From DATIJC01 sp035479015 (GTDB lineage Bacteria > Patescibacteriota > Microgenomatia > UBA1400 > UBA12028), in contig DATIJC010000021.1 of assembly GCA_035479015.1 (NCBI GenBank), forward strand, positions 1 through 42,045: a stretch of 42,045 bases of DNA, read 5' to 3'. Below are positions 15,905 to 24,045 of the stretch, in pieces. Numbering within the stretch: position 1 is the stretch's first letter; each line of letters begins with the position of its first letter. A program made the position numbers and the translations under genes. The notes below the pieces were generated by a model, which ran no database searches, was not told where the DNA came from, and was given only the letters and a program-made list of their open reading frames with translations.

Positions 15905-16327
15905 TTTCTCGCTATGTTCAATTTGTGCACTATACGGATGCTTATCGTCTACAAATACTTTCAAGCGTGCTAGTCTCGGGTCTTGCTGCTTATTCTTTGG
16001 GATCATACCAGCTACTGCGTGGCGGACAACCTTACGGGCATCCTTTTCCATCTGACGGGCAAAAGGAATCTCTTTGAAACCCTTCGGGATCAGTGAGTGC
16101 GTGTAGTAGGTTTTCTTTTCAGCTTTTTTACCAGTCAACACTACATCTTTGGCGTTGATAACGACAACAAAATCGCCACTATCCACGTGTGGGGTGAATG
16201 TAACTTTTTGCTTACCCATTAGTTTATGTGCAATCTGTACAGCAGCTTTTCCGAGCACTTGACCCTTTAGGTCCACAAGGTGCCATGCTCTTTTCACTTC
16301 AGCTGGTTTAGCTTGATATGTCTTCAT
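15893..16327 (-). CDS. rplM: 50S ribosomal protein L13 (uL13)
   Basis: A 144-aa protein with the family signature WHLVDLKGQVLGKAAVQIAHKLMGK, then HVDSGDFVVVINAKDVVLTGKK and the VRHAVAGMIPKN segment. Its C-terminal residues are encoded by a palindromic repeat. It lies 1 base after rplQ and is paired with rpsI as in most bacteria. Confidence 0.97.
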   Translation of the reverse strand: MKTYQAKPAEVKRAWHLVDLKGQVLGKAAVQIAHKLMGKQKVTFTPHVDSGDFVVVINAKDVVLTGKKAEKKTYYTHSLIPKGFKEIPFARQMEKDARKVVRHAVAGMIPKNKQQDPRLARLKVFVDDKHPYSAQIEHSEKGQP

Positions 16328-16328
16328 A

Positions 16329-16745
16329 TTACTTTTTCTCTTCTGTCTTTTTCTGATCTACCTGATCTTTCCTGATCTCCTTCTTCTCTGGAGTGTTAAT
16401 CAATTCCATTTTGACCATCATTGAGTCATCACCACGGCGCTTGCCCAAACGGACGATGCGGGTAAAGCCACTTTTGCGGTCACTCATAGCAGGAGCCACT
16501 TCATCAACGAGACGGTTCGCTACACTGCGATATCCAAAGAACTGTGCAATTAGGCGACGGGCTGGTAGAGTGCCTTGCTGGGCACGGCTCACTAGCTTAT
16601 CAGCAATACTTTTAATTGCTTTCGCCTTGGCTTCAGTGGTCTCTATTGATCCATGTTCAAACAATGCGCGCAGTAAATTCTTGAATAAGGATTTACGTTG
16701 TTCACTGTCACGGGATAGATGTTTAGTTGCTGATCGATGTCGCAT
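16329..16745 (-). CDS. rplQ: 50S ribosomal protein L17 (bL17)
   Basis: A 138-aa large-subunit protein near the peptide exit tunnel. The conserved start MRHRSATKHLSRDSEQRKSLFKNLLRALFEHGSIETTEAKAK region and the FTRIVRLGKRRGDDSMMVKMELI block are both present. The C-terminal 20 residues are a charged Lys/Glu/Asp tail. It follows rpoA by 1 base, the usual order. Confidence 0.97.
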   Translation of the reverse strand: MRHRSATKHLSRDSEQRKSLFKNLLRALFEHGSIETTEAKAKAIKSIADKLVSRAQQGTLPARRLIAQFFGYRSVANRLVDEVAPAMSDRKSGFTRIVRLGKRRGDDSMMVKMELINTPEKKEIRKDQVDQKKTEEKK

Positions 16746-16746
16746 A

Positions 16747-17667
16747 TTATGAAAGTGCTAATCCTTTTTTACTGAGAGCTTCCTCTACCAGTTCGATAGA
16801 TTTACCGCCTAAGTTTTTTACTTTAGCGATTTCAGCTTTCTTATTGCTGACCAAGTCCCCTACTGTCTTGTATCCACCTTTGCGCAGAGCGTTTGCGATG
16901 CGTGTGGGTAAATCAAGTTCTTCTACAGTCAGTTTAAGCGTCTCATCCTGTTTGCTGTAACCTGCGACTACAGGAATTACAGTGTCATCAGATGCAACTA
17001 CGGGATTGAAAACCTGAGTAAACTGCGCGACGAGGATTTTCGCAGCCTCTTCCACCGCTGTCTTTCCATCGACGGTTCCGTTGGTCCAAACTTCCATGAT
17101 CAACTTGTCAAAGTCAGTTCGGCGTCCTACACGGGTCGACTCCACTTTAAATGACACTTTTTCGATTGGCGAAAATAGTGCATCGACTGGAATAACTCCG
17201 ATGGTGTCAGATTTTCGCTCGTCGGCCATCTGGTATCCCATGCCATACTCAGTTTTAAATTCAACTGAAAGTTTTGCCTTTGGAGCAAGTGTGGCGAGAA
17301 CTAAATCAGGATTCACGATACGTACTCCTGCTGGAGTAGTGATATCACCTGCTGTTACCTGGCCTTCTCCCTTTGTTTCTAAAGTGAGAGTAGTAGGTTC
17401 GTTTGTTTCACTGAAAACACGAATCTGTTTTGTATTTAGTACAAATTCGACAATATCTTCACTCATACCAGCGAGTGTAGAGAACTGGTGTGAGACACCC
17501 TCGATCTTCACTTGCGTAATGGCACTTCCTGGAAGTGAACTAAGCAACACACGGCGGAGTGCGTTACCGATAGTCTGACCATATCCACGCTCTAATGGCT
17601 CGAAAATGATCTTACTGTAATTTTCCTTCTCATCCTCGACGGTGAGGGCAAATGTTGGTTGGTTCAT
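16747..17667 (-). CDS. rpoA: RNA polymerase alpha subunit
   Basis: The 306-aa subunit starts assembly of RNA polymerase. The N-terminal dimerisation domain shows FEPLERGYGQTIGNALRRVLLSSLPGSAIT and the EYGMGYQ region. The C-terminal domain (about 240-300) keeps the helix-hairpin-helix used to contact UP elements and activators (LPTRIANALRKGGYKTVGDL, NLGGKSIELVEEAL). AAGGAG lies 5 bases before the ATG at 17667, one of the stronger ribosome-binding sites in this run. The 67-base gap to rpsD contains a CTCTC/GAGAG inverted repeat. Confidence 0.97.
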   Translation of the reverse strand: MNQPTFALTVEDEKENYSKIIFEPLERGYGQTIGNALRRVLLSSLPGSAITQVKIEGVSHQFSTLAGMSEDIVEFVLNTKQIRVFSETNEPTTLTLETKGEGQVTAGDITTPAGVRIVNPDLVLATLAPKAKLSVEFKTEYGMGYQMADERKSDTIGVIPVDALFSPIEKVSFKVESTRVGRRTDFDKLIMEVWTNGTVDGKTAVEEAAKILVAQFTQVFNPVVASDDTVIPVVAGYSKQDETLKLTVEELDLPTRIANALRKGGYKTVGDLVSNKKAEIAKVKNLGGKSIELVEEALSKKGLALS

Positions 17668-17734
17668 ACGTTCTCCTTATGTTTCGTCGCCTCTCATTCT
17701 TATAATATTTTGAGAGACTCTGTTTCTAGGCTTT

Positions 17735-18343
17735 TTATCTTGAGTAATACTCCACGATTAATTGTTCATTAATTGGGAGATCTATTTCATCACGCTCTGG
17801 GAAACGTGTCACCTTACCAGCTGCAGCTTTTTTCTCAAGCCATGCTGGTACGGCTTTATCTTTCTCTTCCAAAAGTGCGGCAACTGCTGGAATCTTGTGA
17901 GCACTTGATTTGAGTGTTACGACGTCCCCTACTTTGACAGAGAATGACGCAACGTTTACTTTTTTGCTGTTTACCAGCACGTGGTTGTGTGCGACTAATT
18001 GACGGGCACTCGCACGTGTGGGTGCGAATCCTAAACGGAAGACGACATTATCAAGACGGCGCTCCAAGAGTTTGAGGAGAGCTGCTCCTGTAGAAGCTGG
18101 GGTCTTGGTAGCTACTTCGTAGAGACGCACGAGTTGTTTTTCTCCTACACCGTAGGCGAAACGTACTTTTTGCTTCTCTTTGAGCTGCGTACCGTAATCT
18201 GATACTTTCTTCTTACCTTTGCGGCCGTGTGATCCCGGAGGTACTCCAAGGCGGCGCTGGGTTTTGACAGCGTTAGTTTTTAGCCCTAGGTCTTCACCTA
18301 TTGCGCGCTGTAGTTTCTGTTTTGGTCCTGTGTACCTGGCCAT
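17735..18343 (-). CDS. rpsD: 30S ribosomal protein S4 (uS4)
   Basis: The 202-aa primary rRNA-binding protein also helps keep translation accurate and, in other bacteria, represses its own operon. The S4 RNA-binding domain LERRLDNVVFRLGFAPTRASARQLVAHNHVLVN is at about 92-124. The N-terminal zinc cysteines of many S4 proteins are absent; the start MARYTGPKQKLQRA has none. No Shine-Dalgarno sequence is seen. A 130-base AT-rich gap with an inverted repeat separates it from rpsK. Confidence 0.97.
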   Translation of the reverse strand: MARYTGPKQKLQRAIGEDLGLKTNAVKTQRRLGVPPGSHGRKGKKKVSDYGTQLKEKQKVRFAYGVGEKQLVRLYEVATKTPASTGAALLKLLERRLDNVVFRLGFAPTRASARQLVAHNHVLVNSKKVNVASFSVKVGDVVTLKSSAHKIPAVAALLEEKDKAVPAWLEKKAAAGKVTRFPERDEIDLPINEQLIVEYYSR

Positions 18344-18409
18344 ATTATTTCGTTGTTTCTATTATTTTTCTTTCAAATATCATTGTTACTTTTTAATTAG
18401 ATGTATCTA

Positions 18410-18470
18410 GTATGTCGTATATGGTATATCGAGAAAAAATTCAAAATACTATATACAAAATACGATATAC
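18410..18470. repeat. AT-rich inverted repeat between rpsK and rpsD
   Basis: Arms 18410-18431 and 18449-18470 are inverted copies matching at 18 of 22 positions by hand count, with a 17-base loop. Each arm is built from smaller units, on the minus strand GTATATCGTATTTT followed by GTATATAGTATTTT. The right arm ends 4 bases before the rpsK stop codon. A long hairpin can form in the transcript, but no T-run follows. Confidence 0.65.
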
Positions 18471-18474
18471 AACT

Positions 18475-18861
18475 TTATCCATGCCTCTGCTTGCGTGGTC
18501 TGGTCCCATTGTGTGGGATAGGTGTCACGTCAGCGATCATTCCGACTCTCAGTCCCTTGGAACGGATGACGCGGAGAACCGCATCCCTCCCTGGCCCAGG
18601 TCCTTTGATGAATACATCAACGGTTCTTAGGCCAAAATCTTTTGATTTATCTACTGCTTTTTCTACGGTTACGGTTGCGGCGTATGGAGTCGATTTACGG
18701 CTTCCTGAAAATCCCGCATGTCCACTGGATCCCCAGCAAATTGTGTGACCATTATCATCAGTGATGGTAACAATCGTATTGTTAAAAGTTGCCTGCACGT
18801 AGACACGTCCTTTTTGGACTTGTCGCTTTGGGGCCGCTTTTTTGGGGGTGACTACTGCCAT
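18475..18861 (-). CDS. rpsK: 30S ribosomal protein S11 (uS11)
   Basis: The 128-aa platform protein near the mRNA exit site shows VQATFNNTIVTITDDNGHTICWGSSGHAGFSGSRKSTPYAA and ends in the conserved DVTPIPHNGTRPRKQRHG. The usual KGPGPGRDAVLR motif is intact. It starts 3 bases after rpsM. Confidence 0.97.
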   Translation of the reverse strand: MAVVTPKKAAPKRQVQKGRVYVQATFNNTIVTITDDNGHTICWGSSGHAGFSGSRKSTPYAATVTVEKAVDKSKDFGLRTVDVFIKGPGPGRDAVLRVIRSKGLRVGMIADVTPIPHNGTRPRKQRHG

Positions 18862-18864
18862 AGA

Positions 18865-19281
18865 TTATTTCTTTACCTCTGGAGTTTTTGCTCCTCCCTC
18901 TAATTTAGTTGCCATTTCTTTTGAAAGTGCACCGATTGTCATACGTCGGCCGCGCTTGGTACGAGCGTTGACCCGAGTGCGCTGTCCACGGACAGGTAGT
19001 CCATGCGCGTGACGGACACCACGATAGGCACCGATACGCTTTAATCGTTCAATATTCTCACGGATCACACGGCGGAGGTTTCCTTCGGTATTCAAGCGAT
19101 CAACCACACGCTGTAGACGGGATATTTCGTCAGCGTTCAAATCTTTTGCCCGCTTGTCACCATCGATACCAGAATCTGTCAAAACTGCCTGGACATTGCT
19201 TCGACCGATACCATAGATATAGGTCAGAGCGATCCATGTTTTTTTGTTTGCTGGTATGTCTACACCTGAAATACGTGGCAT
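18865..19281 (-). CDS. rpsM: 30S ribosomal protein S13 (uS13)
   Basis: The small-subunit head protein contacts S19 and tRNA. With the ATG at 19281 the protein (138 aa) starts MPRISGVDIPANKK as in other species; an upstream in-frame TTG would add three unneeded residues. The helix-hairpin-helix block LTYIYGIGRSNVQAVL and the basic RGVRHAHGLPVRGQRT segment are conserved. The tail is somewhat longer than usual (GALSKEMATKLEGGAKTPEVKK). Confidence 0.96.
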   Translation of the reverse strand: MPRISGVDIPANKKTWIALTYIYGIGRSNVQAVLTDSGIDGDKRAKDLNADEISRLQRVVDRLNTEGNLRRVIRENIERLKRIGAYRGVRHAHGLPVRGQRTRVNARTKRGRRMTIGALSKEMATKLEGGAKTPEVKK

Positions 19282-19347
19282 ATTAATCAATTTTCAATTT
19301 AAAATTTTTAATTTTCAATAAACTTATAACTTATATTTTTACAAAAA

Positions 19348-19461
19348 CTAACCCTGTCTTTGTTTGTGTCTAGGGTTTTTGCAAACAATGTACAGCTTGC
19401 CATGGCGCTTAATGCACCGGCAATCCTTACATCGTGGTCTGATACTAGCTTGCACTTTCAT
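19348..19461 (-). CDS. rpmJ: 50S ribosomal protein L36 (bL36)
   Basis: A 37-aa gene that is easily missed. Translation from the ATG at 19461 gives MKVQASIRPRCKDCRCIKRH, then GKLYIVCKNPRHKQRQG and TAG. The zinc ligands Cys11, Cys14, Cys27 and His32 of the C+ form are present. It lies between infA and rpsM as in most bacteria. L36 binds 23S rRNA late in large-subunit assembly. Confidence 0.95.
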   Translation of the reverse strand: MKVQASIRPRCKDCRCIKRHGKLYIVCKNPRHKQRQG

Positions 19462-19490
19462 ACTCGTACCCTGCACAAGGCGGGTATCTA

Positions 19491-19862
19491 TTATTCTTTT
19501 GTAACTTGTACTTCATCTACTTTATCCTGGATCCCGGATACTTGAGGTTGCACCTCAGGTTCTGGGATGACACTGCTTGCAGCTTGTGTCATTTCCCTTG
19601 CTTTCATGTATGGCGGTGTCTCCTTCAGGCGGAATGTGATCCGTCCTTTGGATTTGTCATACTGCGTCATGAGCACGCGCACCCAGTCACCAGGCATAAC
19701 TTTGATGTGATACATCTTCATCTGCCCGGATGGCCTGGCCAAGATAATTGTGCCCTGAAAGCCTTCTGGACCCTGCTCAATCTGAATTCGAAACATCTGG
19801 TCTGGAAGTGACTCCGTCACTACTCCTTCGACCTCAAACTCTCCTGGTTTTAGTTTTGCCAT
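19491..19862 (-). CDS. infA: Translation initiation factor IF-1 with repeat-encoded tail
   Basis: IF-1 binds the A site of the 30S subunit during initiation. Residues 1-80 form the S1-like OB fold (FEVEGVVTESLPDQMFRIQIEQG, VMPGDWVRVLMTQYDKSKGRITFRLK). The protein is 123 aa, against about 72 normally. The extra 43 residues include SVIPEPEVQPQVSGIQ (97-112), encoded by a palindromic 65-bp repeat that also occurs in rpsQ and rplC, followed by an acidic end. It also has a few extra residues in the loop around 31-37. It follows map by about 30 bases. Confidence 0.95.
   Translation of the reverse strand: MAKLKPGEFEVEGVVTESLPDQMFRIQIEQGPEGFQGTIILARPSGQMKMYHIKVMPGDWVRVLMTQYDKSKGRITFRLKETPPYMKAREMTQAASSVIPEPEVQPQVSGIQDKVDEVQVTKE
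19527..19591 (-). repeat. 65-bp coding palindromic repeat, copy 1 (in infA)
   Basis: On the minus strand it begins GACAC, continues to GTGTCATCCCAGAACCTGAG, and ends TATCCGGGATCCAG. The core can fold as a hairpin (CCCGGATACTTGAGGT pairing with ACCTCAGGTTCTGGG, one bulge). It encodes SVIPEPEVQPQVSGIQ near the C-terminus of IF-1. Confidence 0.85.
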
Positions 19863-19892
19863 TCGTTTATTCCTTCAAGGTGACTAATTGTA

Positions 19893-20684
19893 TCAGAGAC
19901 TTGCAGTTTCCTCAAGTATGGGATTTGGCACCCGGGTGACTATTTCAGGTTCCCCTGAGGTGACAATAACAGTATCTTCAAACATTCCTGTCAGGCTTTT
20001 ATCTGCTGTCTCGTAGGTCCAGCCATCCCCCCCCAGTACCAGACGGGCGTTCCCCATTGCATACATAGGCTCGATAGCCAAAGTCATCCCCTCCACCAGA
20101 GGTATTTTCTTATCAGACCGGTATGCTACGCAGGGTATTTGGGGGTCTTCATGCAAGTGCTTCCCGACCGCGTGGCCGGTCAACTGGTACACCGCCTCAT
20201 ATCCATGTTCAGAGATCGTCTTTTCGATCGCATGGCTGATATCCCAGACACTGTTTCCAACTTGTGCCTTAGAGATAGCCTTGTCCAAAGCCAGTCGTCC
20301 TACCCGTAAAAACTCCTCGATTTTTGGGTCTGCCTTTTTCTTTTCGTGAACATATACCGTCTCGGTGGTATCGGTGTGATACCCGTTCCAGATAAGCCCT
20401 AAATCAAGCGTTATCACATCGCCATCTTCTACGGTTTTGCCGACAGGTACACCATGGCAGCAGCCCTCATTTTTGGTGATGCAGGTAGCGTATTTGTAGC
20501 CGTCAACCGTAGGAAAGGAGGGTTTCGCACCGAGGCGGATAATTTCGTCCCAAGCAATCTTTTCCAACTCTTCAAAATGGACACCCGGATGAGTATGTTC
20601 GACGAGTAAGTGTTTTACGGCAGCAAGTTTCTTTCCACCCTCTCGGATGGCAGATATTTTTTGCTGATCAAAGGAATTTTTCAT
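19893..20684 (-). CDS. map: Methionine aminopeptidase, type I
   Basis: It removes the N-terminal methionine from new proteins. The 263-aa protein has the pita-bread fold signatures: CHGVPVGKTVEDGDVITLDLGLIWNGYHTDTTETV (metal ligands Asp in LDLG and Asp in HTDTTE), TGHAVGKHLHEDPQIPC (His ligand) and the Glu ligands in GMTLAIEPM and in the final DTVIVTSGEPEIVTR strand region. It lacks the N-terminal zinc-finger extension of type Ib/c. The start overlaps the adk stop codon by 4 bases, so the two are coupled. Confidence 0.95.
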   Translation of the reverse strand: MKNSFDQQKISAIREGGKKLAAVKHLLVEHTHPGVHFEELEKIAWDEIIRLGAKPSFPTVDGYKYATCITKNEGCCHGVPVGKTVEDGDVITLDLGLIWNGYHTDTTETVYVHEKKKADPKIEEFLRVGRLALDKAISKAQVGNSVWDISHAIEKTISEHGYEAVYQLTGHAVGKHLHEDPQIPCVAYRSDKKIPLVEGMTLAIEPMYAMGNARLVLGGDGWTYETADKSLTGMFEDTVIVTSGEPEIVTRVPNPILEETASL

Positions 20685-21223
20685 GAATGCAGTGCGCCGA
20701 GGATCTCATTGGTGATTTTCTCGATATCACGTTCACCATCGATCTCTACCAGCCGTCCTTTGGAGCGGTAAAATTCGATAACTGGTTCGGTTTTCTCATG
20801 GAAAAGTGCAATACGTTTCTTCAAAGCTTGCAGCGTGTTGTCCTCACGTACGCCTTCTTCTTCGCGGCCAGCGAGTCTCCACAGTGCCTCTTTGTCAGAG
20901 ACTTTGAGGTAGATCACTTTGTCTACGCCATTGGAAAATTGCTCTGCCTGCGGAACCGTGCGGGGAAAGCCATCCAAAATGTATCCATTTTTATATTCGG
21001 GATGACCTAAGTATTCTTCGATAATTGCAATTGTCTTATCATCAGGGATCAAGAAACCTGCATTAAGCGTTTCTTTGAGGAAACGACCCAATTGGGTTTT
21101 TTCTTTCGCCATCTCACGGAAAATATGGCCACTGGAAAGATATGGTACCTTCAGTTTTGCCGACAGTATATTCCCTTGTGTCGATTTTCCCGCACCTTGT
21201 ATTCCTATCAATATGAGCTTCAT
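20681..21223 (-). CDS. adk: Adenylate kinase
   Basis: It interconverts ATP + AMP and 2 ADP. The 180-aa protein starts MKLILIGIQGAGKSTQ with a P-loop, followed by the AMP-binding segment (LSSGHIFREM) and YILDGFPRTVPQAEQF. The LID is of the short type with no zinc cysteines (about LAGREEEGVREDN), which explains the small size. AAAGGA precedes the ATG at 21223. It normally follows secY directly; here a 120-aa unknown lies between. Confidence 0.95.
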   Translation of the reverse strand: MKLILIGIQGAGKSTQGNILSAKLKVPYLSSGHIFREMAKEKTQLGRFLKETLNAGFLIPDDKTIAIIEEYLGHPEYKNGYILDGFPRTVPQAEQFSNGVDKVIYLKVSDKEALWRLAGREEEGVREDNTLQALKKRIALFHEKTEPVIEFYRSKGRLVEIDGERDIEKITNEILGALHS

Positions 21224-21239
21224 ATTTTTCCTTTACAAA

Positions 21240-21602
21240 TTATTCACGTAATGATTGCGCTACTTTATCCATAACTCCTTCACTAAATAGCGCAGGAATT
21301 AAGGCATTTACATATATTCGCATCGCCTCTTCTGTAGAAATACTACCTTCTGCTTCGGTAAATCGAAAAAGTTCTGCCTCAGTAAGAATTTGAGATATAT
21401 CACGAGCCATCGCAACAACAACACCAGGATAGTCGCCAGGATTTACTATTGCATCTATCACATACTGTGCGGCCTTTTCACGATCAGCAATTTTTTTTGC
21501 AAGCGTATTATTGTCTTTACACCTATCCACTACTATATCGAGACAGCGTTCAATTTTCCATGCAATTTCTATTTCTTTTAATGTTAACTTTCCTTCTCTC
21601 AT
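21240..21602 (-). CDS. Hypothetical protein, 120 aa, between secY and adk
   Basis: I do not recognise this protein. It is predicted to be all-helical and soluble, with a charged N-terminal half (LTLKEIEIAWKIERCLDIVVDRCKDNN) and two cysteines, then DREKAAQYVIDAIVNPGDYPGVVVAMARDISQ. Helices pack in a pattern that could be an armadillo-like or helical-bundle fold. It starts after a palindromic repeat that fills the gap from secY and ends 16 bases before adk. It appears AT-richer than its neighbours. Confidence 0.7.
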   Translation of the reverse strand: MREGKLTLKEIEIAWKIERCLDIVVDRCKDNNTLAKKIADREKAAQYVIDAIVNPGDYPGVVVAMARDISQILTEAELFRFTEAEGSISTEEAMRIYVNALIPALFSEGVMDKVAQSLRE

Positions 21603-21614
21603 ATTATTTGTTGT

Positions 21615-21642
21615 CTGGATTCCTGCCTTCGCAGGAATGACA
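21615..21642. repeat. Palindromic repeat between secY and the 120-aa gene
   Basis: CTGGATTCCTGCC...GGCAGGAATGACA on the minus or plus strand alike: a near-perfect palindrome matching the unit at 14115-14142. It is only 4 bases after the secY stop and 12 bases before the next ATG. Confidence 0.75.
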
Positions 21643-21646
21643 TTCC

Positions 21647-22924
21647 TTATTCAGTAAATTTTTCGTAATTTTGAGTCACCAGTAAACTTTGGATTTGTTT
21701 GACAGTCTCCAAAACCACTGAGACGACAATCAAGATTCCCGTCCCGCCGATCGTCAGTGACGGAATATGGGTGATATTCGAAATGATGTTCGGAAGGATA
21801 GCGATTATGCCAAGGAACAGTGCGCCTGCCATAGTAATGCGTGTCAAAATATATGCAATCAATTTTGCAGTGGGCTTGCCAGGACGCGTGCCAGGAACAA
21901 ACGCACCACTCTTTTTGAGCTCGTCAGCTATATCTTCCGGATCAAAAAAGACTGCAGTAGAAAAGAATGTAAACGCAAAGACGAGGAAGAAGTAGACAAC
22001 TTGATACACCACAGAACCCGGCAAAAACGAAGTCGACACCCAGAGAGCTGCTGCCCGCAGCGATGCATTTGGTGAACTAATAAAGAAACGGGCTAGAAAA
22101 GATGGTACTAATACGAGTGATACAGAGAACATTATCGGTAGTACGCCTGCCTGGTTCACACGTAGTGGCAAGTAGTTTGAAGTCGGGACAAAGGTTCCAC
22201 GCACCCGGCGGGCCGATTGCAGGAAGAGCTTTCTCACTGCTTCCGTCATCGTGACAATTGCCATGATAACTATGACTGCCACAGCAGCAAAAATAATTGC
22301 AGGGGCAATCCCAATCTTTGAGGTCGAGACTGTCTGCAGCGCACCATTGGGTAGACCCCCCACGATACCCGCAAAGATGACCATGGAAATTCCGTTGCCC
22401 ACGCCGTGCAGAGTAATGAGTTCCCCGAGCCACATAAGTAGCATTGTTCCAGCAACTAGCGTAAAGATCATCGCAATTAGCTGCATCGGATCATTGGTCA
22501 ATATTAGCTTGGCGTTACTCAGTAGTAGTAATACTGAGATGCTTTGTACTACAGCCAGGGGCAAGGTCAGAAATCTTGTATATTGGTTGATGATCTCACG
22601 GCCCGACTCACCATCTTTGGAAATCTCTTTGAGTTTTGGGATCACCATGGTTGCAAGCTGCATGACGATTGACGCACTGATGTACGGGTTAATACCGATA
22701 GCCATCACGGAAAAGTTAGCAAGGGTTCCACCTGAGAAAATGTTTAACAAACCTAAGAGTTGGTTCTGTGCGAAAAATACTTTGAGTGCCCCCACATTGA
22801 CACCTGGTACCGGAATGTGAGCAAATAGTCTGAAAATCAAAAATATGAGAAGTGTAAAGCCAATTTTTCGTTGGAGCTCTTTGTGCGAAACAAAAGAAGT
22901 AATTACTTTCCGAATGGCTTTCAC
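21647..22924 (-). CDS. secY: Protein translocase subunit SecY
   Basis: The 425-aa channel protein of the Sec translocon has ten membrane helices. Conserved blocks are FRLFAHIPVPGVN in the first helix region, the plug-domain loop (FSGGTLANFSVMAIGINPYISASIVMQL), and cytoplasmic loop residues YLPLRVNQAGVLPIMF needed for SecA and ribosome contact. The start at 22924 follows rplO by about 20 bases. It is somewhat shorter at the C-terminus than E. coli SecY. Confidence 0.97.
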   Translation of the reverse strand: MKAIRKVITSFVSHKELQRKIGFTLLIFLIFRLFAHIPVPGVNVGALKVFFAQNQLLGLLNIFSGGTLANFSVMAIGINPYISASIVMQLATMVIPKLKEISKDGESGREIINQYTRFLTLPLAVVQSISVLLLLSNAKLILTNDPMQLIAMIFTLVAGTMLLMWLGELITLHGVGNGISMVIFAGIVGGLPNGALQTVSTSKIGIAPAIIFAAVAVIVIMAIVTMTEAVRKLFLQSARRVRGTFVPTSNYLPLRVNQAGVLPIMFSVSLVLVPSFLARFFISSPNASLRAAALWVSTSFLPGSVVYQVVYFFLVFAFTFFSTAVFFDPEDIADELKKSGAFVPGTRPGKPTAKLIAYILTRITMAGALFLGIIAILPNIISNITHIPSLTIGGTGILIVVSVVLETVKQIQSLLVTQNYEKFTE

Positions 22925-22943
22925 AAATGAATTATACAGGATT

Positions 22944-23378
22944 TTATTTGATATCCACGCCAGCTTTTTCCAAAATTGCTTTTGCTTTATTTGAAACTGC
23001 TACACCACGGATCTCTTTAATTTTAGGTACATCGCCGCCAGAAACAATTTTTGCTGTTTCTGACTTGCTGCGCAGCAACTTTGCTGCAATCAAATTCTCA
23101 ATTGTAACTTCTTTACCTTCCAACACCTTTAAGCGTTCGATTGTTATCGTTACGGGAGTAGGGTTCAATGTCTTGTTGTGGAATTTTCCGCGAAGGTATG
23201 GCAAGCGTTTAATGAGTGGTAACTGTCCACCTTCAAACCACAGTGGAGTCTTACCACCCTGACGGGCAGTGTGACCTTTACCGCCACGACCCACCGTGTG
23301 TCCGCCGACACCTGAACCAATTCCACGGCCTTTGCGTTTCTCTTGTGGTACGGTGATTTTTACTAACTTATTCAACAT
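22944..23378 (-). CDS. rplO: 50S ribosomal protein L15 (uL15)
   Basis: A 144-aa protein with the Gly-rich basic start KRKGRGIGSGVGGHTVGRGGKGHTARQGGK and the block FEGGQLPLIKRLPYLRGKFHN. Length is normal. It starts 2 bases after rpsE; rpmD (uL30), which lies here in most bacteria, is absent. Confidence 0.97.
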   Translation of the reverse strand: MLNKLVKITVPQEKRKGRGIGSGVGGHTVGRGGKGHTARQGGKTPLWFEGGQLPLIKRLPYLRGKFHNKTLNPTPVTITIERLKVLEGKEVTIENLIAAKLLRSKSETAKIVSGGDVPKIKEIRGVAVSNKAKAILEKAGVDIK

Positions 23379-23380
23379 AG

Positions 23381-24040
23381 TTATTTCTTCACAACTGGCT
23401 TTAATACCTTTTTAACACGAGGCTTCTTTTCTACTTTTGCTTCAACTGCCTGTCCCTCCGGAGCTTTAGCGGCGGGGGATTTCTGGTCTAGTTCTTTGAG
23501 TTTCATGCGCTCTTCTTCTTCCGACTGTGCAATTGATTTCAAAGTGATGTGTTTGTGTTCTACGATACGTCCGATTTGCTCCAGTGCTTCAAACGTCGCA
23601 TAGACGTTTCCAGCTTTGTTGGACGAGCCTTTGATTTTACTGGAAATATCACGGATTCCGGCCGCTTCTACCACATTGCGGATAGGTCCACCGGCGATGA
23701 CTCCACTTCCCTTTGGAGCTGGCTTTAGCATGATCCTGCTTGCTCCCCACTTAACTTCAATTGGGAATGGGATCGTAGTTCCGTTCATCGGAACAGTGAT
23801 CAAGTGACGCTTTGCACGTTTGACACCCTTGCGGACAGCTGAGAGTACATCTTTGGCTTTCCCAAGTCCTACGCCCACGCGTCCTTTTTTATCACCGACG
23901 ACCATCAAAACTGAGAAGCCAATGTTGTTGCCACCCTTTGTCTTTTTGGAGACGCGGGAAACTTGCACGACTTTCTCGTCAAATTCTTTTGGCTCTTGGT
24001 TTCTGTCGCCCCTTCGGTGCTGTTGTTGTTGATTTGCCAT
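23381..24040 (-). CDS. rpsE: 30S ribosomal protein S5 (uS5)
   Basis: A 219-aa protein, about 50 residues longer than usual. The double-stranded RNA-binding-like domain (DEKVVQVSRVSKKTKGGNNIGFSVLMVVGDKKGRVGVGLGKAKDV) and the C-terminal domain with GVIAGGPIRNVVEAAGIRDISSKIKGS are intact. Extra residues lie at the N-terminus (NQQQQHRRGDRNQEPK) and in a C-terminal tail rich in Lys, Val and Pro. It follows the 88-aa unknown by 5 bases. Confidence 0.97.
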   Translation of the reverse strand: MANQQQQHRRGDRNQEPKEFDEKVVQVSRVSKKTKGGNNIGFSVLMVVGDKKGRVGVGLGKAKDVLSAVRKGVKRAKRHLITVPMNGTTIPFPIEVKWGASRIMLKPAPKGSGVIAGGPIRNVVEAAGIRDISSKIKGSSNKAGNVYATFEALEQIGRIVEHKHITLKSIAQSEEEERMKLKELDQKSPAAKAPEGQAVEAKVEKKPRVKKVLKPVVKK

Positions 24041-24045
24041 AGATT

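Noticed and set aside
16393..16752. Plus-strand ORF of 119 codons
   Set aside because: Shadow of rplQ on the other strand; no support.
22251..22820. Plus-strand ORF of 189 codons
   Set aside because: It is opposite secY; Ile/Pro/Thr-rich composition is a mirror of membrane codons.
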